Positions 43,875 to 54,524 of a stretch of DNA of 64,000 bases are shown here, piece by piece. This DNA is from Erodium maritimum (Eukaryota > Streptophyta > Magnoliopsida > Geraniales > Geraniaceae). The number at the start of each line of letters is the position of its first letter. Position 1 is the first letter of the stretch. The stretch lies in NCBI GenBank assembly GCA_963921825.1, contig OY997588.1:83147043-83211042 (forward strand), read 5' to 3'. The notes beneath the pieces are model-generated. The model ran no database searches, was not told the DNA's origin, and saw nothing but the letters and a program-made list of their open reading frames with translations. A program made the translations under genes and the position numbers.

Positions 43875-46620
43875 GAGGCACCACTACAAGGCCCCCACTA
43901 AGAAAATTGTTCCAATTACAACCATAGGCACCAACACATTGTCCCTAAACAAGCCAACTTGTTACACAAGTAACTTCTCAATTACAATCAAAGGCACCAA
44001 TGAAGGCCTTTAACAAGCTAAAGTTACCTTTTTCATATTGTCTAACTAAATTCTAGAGAGAGATTGTGTGTCTTCTCTCTAGAAACACCCTAGATCTACG
44101 CCTTCGCAACACCGCCGCGCTCCAGATCTCCTTCGCCGGTGGCCACCTAGTCATCCCGACCACGGAGGTCGCAGGCGGGGGTACTTTCCTTTCGTTGCCC
44201 TCTACTGATTCATCGTTTCGCTTCCTTTTTTTACCCGCTTCTCCCTCTCCCTTCGGCCTGGTTAGGGCTTGCGACCTACCTTCCGTCTCCGGCGCTTTGG
44301 GCTCAGATCTGGCCGCAAGACACACTTCCCCTCCGACTCTGGTGGGGATCGTTGTAGATCGGGCTTGGATATGCTGTTTCGGTGGAAGTTTGCTCGCCTG
44401 ATCCCTCGATGCTTCTTCTCCGGCGATGCTCGGTGGTCAGTTTCCCCTCACGCTTCGGCGTCGCGCTCCTGTTCCGGCCGTGGGACGCGCTTCCCCATCG
44501 CCGCGGTGGGGATCGTTGTGGTTCATAATCGACTTCGCGGCTTTGGTTGACTTCGCTGCTGTGGCCACTCCGGTGGTAGATATGGGCTCTTTGAGGGGGC
44601 CAAGTCTACATCTTCAATGAACCATCGCCTTGGGGACTCTCCTTCGTCTTCCACCTATTTCCGGTCTAGATCGGGAATCTTCTCCAGCCTCGGTACTTCT
44701 GTTGGTGCTGGCCGGAGTTGGGCTACCTCGATAGCCTAGGTTCGAGGTTGAGTGGCTCCCTGGCAAAAAGTTGAGGTAAGTGGTTTGGGTTCCTCCTCTG
44801 CTCATGGTTGGTTCATCTTCTTTCCCAGCTCCTCTCTTTTTCTTCCTATGTGTGCTTCATGTCTTCCCGGCCATTCCCGTGGCTCAGGCTCGCCGGTTTC
44901 TTGGTGCTGGCCACCGGCGAGAGTATTGAGCTGAGATCTGTTTTGAAGCCCATAGTTAGACTAGTTAGGATGCTTGGTTTCCGGTGGGTTTCCACCGGTT
45001 CTGTCTCCGACATGTGTGATGTTGTCCATAAGCACTGATAGGGCTTGCCCTATTGAGCAGGGAGAAGGAAGTTCCAGTCGTGGGTATGAGTGGGTGCTTT
45101 GCTAGGTGTGATTAGGAGCTGCTGAAGTTTAATCTTTGCTTAATGTTTGCCAAATCTGGGTAGATTAGACCCCATTTTCAAATTAAGCTTCATGGTAGTT
45201 AAAATTGGCTGGTTGCTCAAGTTGTAAGGGTTGTAAGCTTGTTCATTGCGGTTCTAGGGAACGCTCTTAGTTTGTATCACTTCACCCACCCTCAATCTTC
45301 ATTTCAAAGATTGAGTTTTTTTTAATATATTTGCATTGCTGATAAAAAAAACAAGCTAAAGTTACAAAAAAACACCTACTACACAAAAAAACCAGTCCAT
45401 ACCAACCTGCAGAGATCCGAAGCCTGCAGAAAAAACCCCTACCAAATCGAGCACAAGGAACTGCAGAGGAACCACTGCAACAATACAATTCACCCCCCAC
45501 TTGTTCAAAAAACTACACCACAAACAGAGTCTATATCAATTTAACACCAAATAACTCCTAATTGGAAGCACCAGGGCAAGAATAAAGCAGAAGCAGGTCT
45601 AAGAACAACTTAGAGGAAAGGAACCAGAAGGAAAGACGAGCTCTCATTTAAAAATGACGTACCCACACTCCAAGCAACACAAAAAGGTACCACGGATCTA
45701 CAAACTACCCCCACACCAGGAAGGACCAGAAACCCCCAAAGAAACTCACTAGCTCACATCTCAAGCCCAAAAAACCCCCACAGACCCACCCCCAAACCCC
45801 CACCCCAGAGATAGTAAGGTCAATATCTAGGATTGCTTGGGAAGAAAGCAACCCTAAAAATCAACCTAACACTGTAAAAGTGTAGCTAACTTCTTCCAAT
45901 TTCAAGTCTGAGGGCTATTAATCCATTTCAAAAAAGATAAGGCTTGCCCCTATTTGAATTTGGACCAAAGCAACTGATAAGAAACATGTTGAATGGGCTG
46001 AAAAATATGGCATTGTTTCTGCTAACCCAAATACTCCACAGAACTATGGAAATCAACATCTTCCACTAAGAATTAGAATTATGAGTACCCAAATGATTCC
46101 AGGCTAAAGACCATTCATTGATTGAATCAGGAATGACAACAATAATCCCCATCATTGTAGGCATGAGTTCCAGATCTCAAGTGAGATACTACAACTAACA
46201 AATAGATGATCCAGGTCTTTAGGCTCTTCTTAACACAAAGGGAACCAAATGTTATCATAGAAAATGACCCTAGCCCCTAAAAACACTTAGTGGGAACAAC
46301 TTGCATGCAGACTAGCCAAGCAAAGGTGCAACCTTTGGAGGAAGTATGGGAGCCCATAAGAGTTGTGGCCAATTTAAATTCTAATCATGTTGCACATCTA
46401 GAATCTGATACATCTTATTTACTGAGAACCCCTTTCTGATATGCACCCAATTCACTATATCCTCTCCAACAGATAAAGTATTGATGGAGTTGATCAGCTG
46501 ACACAGTAGATAAAAGGAGTCTCACTCCCAACCTCTCAGGTCTTTCCTACACAATCCAATCTCCCTCAGACCAACATTCAGATATCAAAGCCTCTTTCTG
46601 AGTACTGAGAAGAAAGAGTC
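43875..46620 (-). mobile_element. 3' UTR of the minus-strand LINE, split by a retroposon
   Basis: A/C-rich sequence without open frames, with repeated AAGGCACCAA-type words at 43920-44010, continues after 45366. It leads on the minus strand out of the ORF2 remains at 46630-49517. The retroposon at 44028-45349 interrupts it with a 16-bp duplication. Confidence 0.5.
44028..45349 (+). mobile_element. Non-coding LINE-derived retroposon, 1.3 kb, 16-bp target duplication
   Basis: AACAAGCTAAAGTTAC occurs at 44012-44027 and 45350-45365 exactly. The insert has a GC-rich leader (44060-45040) rich in CCGG and CGCTTCCC words, a short G/T-rich stretch, and the LINE tail CAATCTTCATTTCAAAGATT, then TTGCTGAT and poly(A). 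No long reading frame is present. It looks like a LINE reduced to leader and tail and moved by LINE enzymes. Confidence 0.75.
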
Positions 46621-46629
46621 TATGGAAGA

Positions 46630-49517
46630 TCAATTTAAGAAGGGTATCAGAGATCCAAAGATCCTCCAAAAAAGAATTGAATTCCCAGACACCAAAGTCC
46701 ACTGAAGGCCTTGAGCTCCAAAAGCATTAGAAAAATGTGGAGAATCAAGTAGAGATTGTATATGTCTTAAGAAACATTGCCCCTCATGCAACATGAATTT
46801 AGATAAGTCCCAGGTGGTAATATCCCACCCATATTTTGCACATAATAACTGTTTCCACAAGGAGTCCTTTTCCAAGGCAAACCTCCACCACTAGTTGGCT
46901 AGTAAAGCCATATTCATAATGTGTAAGTTCTTGATCCCTAGACCCCCTACACTCTTTGGTCTGTAGATCAGATTCCATCCAACCTTGTGCAAAACTTTCT
47001 TTGTAATGGCTCCATTCCACAAAAACCTTCTTTGCCATTTTTCCATCTCTTGAATTATACTTTTTGGATCCTTGTAGAGAGACATATAGAACAAAGGAAG
47101 AGAACTCAAGGAAGACTTGATCAAAGTAAGTCTGCCTCCAAAGGACTTAGATTTAGCCTGCCATAGGCCTAGCTTCTTTTTAAATTTATTGATCACAGGT
47201 TGCCAAGTCTTACTTCTTCTAGGATTGGCCCCTAATTGAAACCCAAAGTAATCCATAGGTAAATCAACTGCTGCACACCCCAAAATGTAAGTAACTTCCT
47301 CTTCTGTCATAGAACAAGGATTTAAAAGCACAACTTTAGACTTCTGATATTTAATCTTTAAACCAGTAGCTTTCTGCTGACAGTTCAAAGTATGCTTCAA
47401 GTTGATGAGTTGTTGTGGACCAGCTTTGATAAAAAATTAATGTGTCATCAGCAAATTGAAGATGAGATATCTCAGCCCCTTGATTATTGCATTGAATCCC
47501 ATTGAACATATCTGATTCAATTCCTTTCATCATCAGTTGATGTAGGCATTCTCCTATCAAAGCAAAGAGTAAAGGGGAGAGGGAGCACCCTTGCCTCAAA
47601 CCTCATTGAAGGGGAAAATCTCCAATAGGAGAACCATTAATGAAGATAGAAGACCATTCCTTCAAACATTTTGCAATCCAAGCCAGCCAATCATATTCAA
47701 AACCCATCACATGCAAGATGTTTAAAAGAGCCCCCCAATGGACATGGTTCTAAGCCTTCTCAAAGTCCACCTTGAACACCATAACTTCTTGCCCTGAAGA
47801 CTTGATAGAATGTATAAGTTATGAAGCAATAAGAATTCCATCCATGATCTATCTGCCTTTGATAAAACCAGTTTGAGCATCATTAACCAGAATAGTCATC
47901 AAGGCTTGAGTCTTGCAGCTAGGACTTTGGCGATGATTTTGTAGAAGCTCCCAATGAAACTGGTAGGCCTATAATCTTCAAAACTAATAGGAGAGAGACA
48001 CTTAGGAATAAGTGTAAAGAAAGAAGAATTCAAGCCCTTTCCCCACTGACCACCCTGATGGAAATGATAAAACACAACCATCACCTCACTCTTGACTGTC
48101 TCCCAACACACCTAGAAAAACCTCATTGTGTAGCCATATGGGCCTGAGGCCTTTTCTCCAGAACAAGATTTAATGGCCATGAAGACCTCTACTTCAGTGA
48201 AGGATAATTCCAGGTTATGTGCCTGCAAACCTGATAATGACTTGAATGGCAAGGAAGAGATGTCTATACAAACCTCAGACTGAGCTTGGAATCTTTTAGC
48301 AAAATGTAACTTTGCAACCTCCTTGATCTTTGAGGGAGTAGAAAAACAGACCCCATTCTCAATAATTTGGGTGATCTTTTTCCTGGACTGATTGATGTTG
48401 GCCACCAGATGAAAGAACCTAGTACACCTGTCACCCTCTTTGTTCCACCTATGCCTGGCCTTTTGACACCATAATTTGGCCTGAAGTTTCAAATTTTGAA
48501 TTAACTTGGCAGTCAAGAGAGCTCTCTGAGAACACTCAACAGGAGTAAGATACCTAGACCCAATAACCCCATACAAAGCATTGATCTCCTGATTAATATT
48601 ATCAATCACCAATTCCAGCCAACCAAAAACATTAGTATTCCACTCTCTGTAAAAACCTTTGAGAGCCTTCAGCTTAAACCAAAGGATAAAGGTAGGAGAC
48701 CCAGAAGTTTGAATGCTTTTCCAAAATTTATCAGTATCAGCAACAAAAAGTGGATGAGAAGTCTAAGCATTGATGAATTTAAAAGAACTACGACCCCAAT
48801 CCACCACAGGATTGGCAAGCAAGATAGGCCTATGATCTGAGATACTTCTGCAAAGGCTGGACTGTGAAAGGGAGTTGAACGTTGAGAATAACTGAGGGGA
48901 AATCAAGAATCTATCTACCCTAGAAGCCTTGGACCTTGTCCTAAACCAAGTATACTTAGAACCAATTAAAGGTATATCCAATACCCCCAAGCTATCCACA
49001 AAGCCATTGAAGTCTCTGAGACTATCCATGGAGTAAGAAGAACCAGCTTTCTCCCCAGGATCCAAGATGGCATTGAAGTCACCAGCCATAATATGATCAA
49101 CATTAAACCTTGGAATTTTAAGAAAAATCTCCACCCACAGGGCTGCTCTGTCTGGGAAAAAACAAGGAGCATATACATTAATCACAATCAACAAATGGTC
49201 TGAGGCTAAGTGCTTCCTAGACTAATAAATCACTTGATCATCACAGAGGTAATCCTGAACCAAAAAAAACATCTTGGTTCCACAATGTTAAAAGCCCCCC
49301 CCCCCCCCCCCCCCAGTGCTTCCAAAGGCAGGTCAAAAGATAGCTTCCCAGCTTTGTGAGAATCCACAATTAGATAAAAAGAAATCAGGTAGCACTGAAA
49401 TTTTTTTGACTCTTGAATTAGAACCACATAAAGCGATTGCTTGAGGCACACGTTTCTGAGGGTTCTTTTCTTTTTTCTAGAAGAGGCCCCTCTCATGTAC
49501 CATGAGAGTATTCTCAT
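46630..49517 (-). pseudogene. LINE ORF2: endonuclease, reverse transcriptase, C-terminal zinc region
   Basis: Reading from 49517 down: MRILSWYMRGASSRKKKR and LIQES (endonuclease start); NVYAPCFFPDRAALWVE, MAGDFNAILDPGEKAG and ISDHRPILL (endonuclease motifs); linker; NSSFFTLIPK and EDYRPTSFIGSFYKIIAKVL, MRQGCSLSPLLFALIGECLH and LQFADDTLIFYQ (reverse transcriptase with the FADD catalytic motif); then FLWNGAITKKVLHKVGWNLI near the C-terminus. Stops and frameshifts break it into at least seven pieces, and a run of 20 C (49295-49314) sits in the endonuclease part. Such proteins nick DNA and copy the LINE RNA; this one is dead. Confidence 0.9.
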
Positions 49518-50476
49518 GGTGATGAGAGTCTTTGAGTAGGAAGAGAGGGAATATAGAGGTCCGGATCAGTTCCTTCTACCTCCTCCAAATCGCAGAAATC
49601 ATCTTCAGAGTTTGTTTCCAAATCGACAGCTTGATTGACTTCTAATTCCAAGTTATCAAATTGATCGACCACCAACTCATCAGCAATGTAAGCCTTTAAC
49701 CCCAAAGCTTTACAATACTCCCAATTTCCAGCTCCCCCAAGCTTAAAAGTATGAGAGTTACTCTTGATGTTCCTTGGAGTTTCAGGAGTCTTAGAACTAT
49801 GGAGATGGACTCTACTTTTGGATCTTGTGTCGTATGCAATAGTAGAAGTCCCTTTAATGAATTTGTTATTAGCTGGAGGTCCTTTGATTTTGGCAGAAGG
49901 GTTAACCTGATTAAGCTTCAAATTTGAATTAATTCCCCCCAAAAACATGTTTTTGAGAACTTGTGTCTGAACCATGGGACCAGGTCTTATTAATTCATTC
50001 CCCGTCTCGAATTGACCAATTGTGTTATGTTGCAACAGGCGGGCAAGGAGTATGACATGGAAAGGAAGAGCGTGGAAATTAACAGAGGGCTGATTTATAT
50101 CGATTAATGTGTATCTCCTCAGTGAAAACCGATATTGTCTAAACAAATTATGGGGATCCGCGAGGCAGTCCAGCATCCCTCGCTGTTTCATTATGTCTGT
50201 TGTCCTCACCATCTGTAGTCGCATCCAAGAATGCAGGCTGCCTAGGGCATATGTTCTTGAGGCATTCAAATCCTGGGATGAAAAATCACAACGGGGGTCC
50301 AGAATCTGATGACTAATGATAAAAGGATCGGCCCAGTCAGTTGATCGTGAGACCTTCTTGGGCCCATTGTAGTGGTTTCCTCCCTGGTACCTATTTGATG
50401 ACTCAGCTCCTCGATCCAAATCTAGTGGTTTTGGTGTCGAGTGTCTTTGAGTTTTGCTCGAGGCACACACATCCAC
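49514..50476 (-). pseudogene. LINE ORF1 (C-terminal part reliable; N-terminal part doubtful)
   Basis: The frame is open over 320 codons and its TGA overlaps the ATG of ORF2 as ATGA, a layout that allows coupled translation. The C-terminal 150 residues carry NWEYCKALGLKAYIADELVV and DQFDNLELEVNQAV, shared with the ORF1 at 33740-34767, and end acidic. Upstream of about 50010 no similarity to that ORF1 is visible, and the opposite strand has its own protein-like stretches. The LINE may therefore end near 50010 and the rest of the open frame may be chance. Confidence 0.55.
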
Positions 50477-51065
50477 TACTACCCGAAGTCGTATCCGGAT
50501 TCCACATCCCTACAGGAGTTGTTGAGATCCTTCGGGGTATGGTATATGCTCCCTAATATAGTGCGATGGTGGATCATACCTTATCGCTCTTTTCTTTTCC
50601 GCTTCAAGAATAGGTGTCCCGAGCGATATCTCTGTCGGCTTCCAGCGGATAGCATGTTCCTCCATTATGTCCATGGTTTGAGCAAACTTTCTCGGTGTTA
50701 GGCGACGAGAATCCGTCGTAGTAGGTTTCTATGAGGCCTGGTTGTATACCATCTCATGGGGAATTTAGAGACGATAGTTGCTGGTGAGGGTGAATTCCTA
50801 TCTCAAGAGTATCCAGGGTCCCCATCGTGTCGTGTAGTTGACAGTTGGGAGAAGAGATGGCAGACGAGATATCGTCGATGATAGGAGGCATATTTTTTGT
50901 GGCTCCATAGGTGGTAGCAGCAGTAGGAGCGGTCGGAAAAGGAGTCAGAAAGAAGGAGACAGTAGTTGTGTTCGTGTAGAGCGTTACAAGAGAATGGGAG
51001 ACAAACTCTATGTTTCAGTTTTTAATATGTTCTTTTGTTTCAACTTTTTTACTATGTTTAAATGA
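50030..51065 (+). pseudogene. Unrecognised protein-like remains
   Basis: Several plus-strand frames give protein-like stretches, for example WWIIPYRSFLFRFKNRCPER and SLQELLRSFGVWYMLP (about 50500-50640) and a basic RRDGRRDIVDDRRH tail near 50850. The form faintly recalls plant mobile domain proteins of Mutator-like elements, but I could not establish it. Stops separate all pieces. It abuts the minus-strand LINE. Confidence 0.25.
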
Positions 51066-51571
51066 CAAATATGAAATAAGAAAATTATTAAAAGAAAAAT
51101 GAGAAATAAGAAAGACAGATTTATATGTATGATGGTACTTTTGTTAAGCTTTGAAAATCAAGATTGATATTAGGGTTAGAAGGAAAGGGCATTTTCGTTG
51201 TTTTATAAAAAAATAACATCTTTTTGACCGGAAAATGGACGGTCATAGTTTTTGAATATTTTTTTTTTGGGGGGGGGGGGGGGGGGTGCGATGAAGTATT
51301 TTTATATTTGTGTATGTAATCGATAATCATGTATATTTGTATACCGATTTTTTGGAGTATAAGCACTAGCGGAGCTACTTGAGATCTACTTTTTTTTAAT
51401 TATTACTAATATTTTGTAATTGCTCAATAATATCTCTTCAATTTCTTTTCATTTCTTAGTTGTGTCCCCTTCAATTTTTTTTATCATTAACTCGTTAAGT
51501 ATTATCACTAACAGGAATTGGTGCCCCTTTCATTAGAAAAGATGACTCCTTCACTGTTTAGAGCATGTACA
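51066..51571. other. No gene; poly(T)/poly(G) tract
   Basis: AT-rich sequence with a run of ten T followed by about 18 G at 51259-51286. No coding signature. Confidence 0.4.
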
Positions 51572-51574
51572 TCA

Positions 51575-53663
51575 GAGCATCCGCATCAAGGGGGGCTGAA
51601 ACCCTAAGGCCTAAGGCTGAACCCTCTGCTGACTTGGCAGGGTTCAGCCATCTGCCCCCCTAAACAGAGTGTGCTCCACATGAGAGGGGCAAATATGGGG
51701 CGTAGGGTTTTCAGAAATGCTGATTGTGTAATTAATTAAGCTTTTAACTGAATCTGTTAACGTTATTTTTAAATCAACAACTACTAAATAAAATAGAATT
51801 AAAATTCATAAATAGAAATAAAAGTTCATTAATAAAATACAAAATTAAAAAAGTACATAACTTAAAAAAATATATAACTAAAAAAAATACATAACATTAA
51901 ACCAAGGAATTATCAGTCGTCCGAATCGTCGAAGTTGTAAGTCCCTCCCGACCGATTCCATATGTGCTCCATAAGGTCTTCTTGAAGTTGTCGATGAGTC
52001 GCATCATTGATGACACTAATTCGCGCTTGGAGTTCTTGGTGGTACGACAAGGGCCTTGATCGATTCCATCCTTGCGGTGGTGCCAAACCCTGGGGTAATT
52101 CCAGAGGGGACTCGAAAAACAAATAGTTATCCCCTGCTTCATATCGTCCGCGTTCGTCCTCCACGATCATATTATGTAGAATGATACAACAATGCATCAT
52201 GTAAGCCAAAGTCGATTTATCCCATATACGAGCGGGCCTTGACATTATGTGCCACCGTGATTGGAGGACTCCAAAGCCCCGTTCAATATCTTTACGGACA
52301 CATTCTTGGCATTTGGAAAACAACTTCTGTTTGCGGGTATATGGACGGCGAATCGACTTGACGAACCGACCCCATTGAGGGTAAATGTCGTTAACTAAAT
52401 AATACGACTTGTTGTAGCGATGCCCGTTGAGCTCGTAATCCACGGCCATGTCACGACCACGGAAAGCGTCATCGAATAAGTGGGCGGCGTTGAGGACGTT
52501 AATGTTGTTGTTCGTGCCACCCATACCGAAAAACGCATGTGAAATCCACGTATCACGAGACGCAACCGCTTCCAGCATAATTGTTGGATTCCCGTGATCT
52601 CCACGTTCATGTGATCCTTGCAATGCAACTGGGAAATTCTTCCACTCTCAATGCATGCAGTCAAGACTGCCAATCATACCAGGGAACCCTCGGCTATTCC
52701 CCGACTCAAGTAATCGCGCCATGTCCGCCACATTCGGCTTCCGCATGTATTCCGCCAATAAAACCGCAATAACGGCTTTATAGAAACGTCTAACACATTT
52801 GAGTATAGTACTTTCCCCCATACGTAGTGTGTCCTCCAATGAATCGGCGGAGCACCCATACGCTAGCATTCGTATCGCGGCGTTGCATTTCTTGTGCGTT
52901 GATAACCCCAACCGTCGTGCAGCGTCACGACTCTGAACAAAGTAGCTGTCATGAGACGCAACCGCTTCCATAACCAGTAAAAATAATGGTCTGGACATAC
53001 GAAAACGCCGCCTGAAAAATTCGGGGCCATAGATCAGGCTCTCGACAAAGTAATCCCTCATTAGGTCGTCGTGGCCTTGGGCACGTTTTCTGTTCATCTC
53101 TGTCCGGAAACCTTCTCCTGTTTTGACATGTTGCGTCAATCTCTCAAATTATGGCATTGCTCTCTGTATCATTCTCTCGGTTCTACGCCAAAGTCCTCGC
53201 TCCCAAGCACGATGTTCGGTTTCGACCTCGCGGCGTTCGGCTTCCAGGTCCTCCCTTATTTGACGTTCGTCGTCGGACATTTTTTTTGTGACAATTGGAA
53301 ATGAACTGTAGAGAATTGGAGATGAAATGTATAAGGGTATTTATAGTGGGGGAAAATGATTTATTTATTGTATTCTGTATTTAAAAAAATAGCCGTTTCA
53401 GACCGTTGCTACCAACAACGGTCATTTTTTTCTGGCCTGGACACGTGGCAAACTACCAGTGGACAGCAGAGAGGGAGAGAGGCGGGAAGTTGCGGGGCTG
53501 ATTTTGGCCTTGCGCCTCTGCCCCCGAGCCCATGCGCTACTGCCCCGCGCCCCTCACGCCATGCACGACCCCTCCCCACACCGAGCGAACCCCTAACCAG
53601 AACCCCATTTCCATTCTACTCCCGCCCCGGCCTCGCCACCACGCCCCCTTGATGTGGATGCTC
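51575..53663 (-). mobile_element. PIF/Harbinger DNA transposon
   Basis: Terminal inverted repeats GAGCATCCGCATCAAGGGGG (left) and its counterpart GAGCATCCACATCAAGGGGG (right, reverse complement) are flanked by a three-base duplication TCA (51572-51574, 53664-53666), as usual for this superfamily. The interior holds one transposase gene on the minus strand. The companion Myb-like ORF of many Harbinger elements was not found. Confidence 0.85.
51913..53280 (-). pseudogene. PIF/Harbinger transposase with two stops and a mutated catalytic Asp
   Basis: A single frame from ATG at 53280 (MSDDERQIREDLEAERREVE) to the stop at 51913 gives 455 codons, interrupted only by TAA at 53149-53151 and TGA at 52648-52650. 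The second falls after GMIGSLDCMH, where Trp is normal. Motifs: SLDCMH (first Asp), GSHERGDHGNPTIMLEAVAS, GGTNNNINVLNAAHLFDDAF and RKDIERGFGVLQSRW (Glu). In the NNNINVL motif the family has NNDINVL, so the second catalytic Asp is Asn (AAC, 52504-52506). The DDE nuclease cuts the element out; this copy is inactive but little decayed. Confidence 0.9.
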
Positions 53664-53719
53664 TCAAGGAGAGCAGGAAGCAAGAAGCAGGGAGCAGATT
53701 CATATACTGATTAGGATGG

Positions 53720-54461
53720 ATTATGCTCATGCCCCTCTAAAATTGAGAGTGTTCCACATTAAGAAGAGCATGTATGGGGATCATGCTACTCTTGAAGTGC
53801 TGACTAGGTAATTAATTATGCTTTTGCTAAATTTGTTAAAATCATATTTTATTAACAAAATACTAAATAAAATTAATTAATTAATAAATAAATTAAAAAA
53901 AATACAAAACTAATTAATAAAATTCAAATTAAGGAAAAATTAGTAAAAGATTTTTAAAAGACTTAAAAAATTAAAATAATATAATAATAAAGAATTAAAA
54001 CAAAAGGAATTAACAAAAAATGAATATTTATTTTTAAAAACTACAAAAACTTATTAATAAATATAGAAAAATAAATAATAACAATTTTAAAAATAATTAA
54101 AAAATAAAAATAATTAATATAAAAATAAATTTAAAATGAAAAGAAGTTAATATATGATAAATAATAATTAATAACAAAACTTTAAAAAGATAATATGTTT
54201 ATTTATTTATATGAAAATCAATTAATAAATAAATAAAATTTAATATATGATAAATAAGAATTAATAAAAAAAATTAAAAATATAATATGTTTATTTATTT
54301 ATATGAAAATGAACTAATAAATGAATATAAATTAATATATGATAAATAAGAATTAATAACAAAACTTAAAACAAATATGTCTATTTATTTATATGAAAAT
54401 AAATTAATAAATTAATATAAAGGAATATATGTTAATTAATATAAATAATATATACATATAT
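53720..54461. mobile_element. Harbinger-like left end and AT-rich sequence
   Basis: 53735-53830 resembles 51660-51765 of the Harbinger element (GTGTTCCACATTAAG, TATGGGG, GTAATTAATTATGCTTTT). It is followed by some 600 bp of simple AT-rich sequence. It may be a diverged second Harbinger copy whose right end is at about 57400-57515. Only partial similarity supports this. Confidence 0.35.
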
Positions 54462-54524
54462 AGGGGAGCTTTCGGGTACAAACCTTATTTCGGGTCAGAA
54501 CGTAGAACTAATCTGGGCTTCTTC

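Noticed and set aside
53356..53714. Proline-rich plus-strand frames as a gene
   Set aside because: They lie in the GC-rich right end of the Harbinger element, overlap its terminal repeat, and show no domain.
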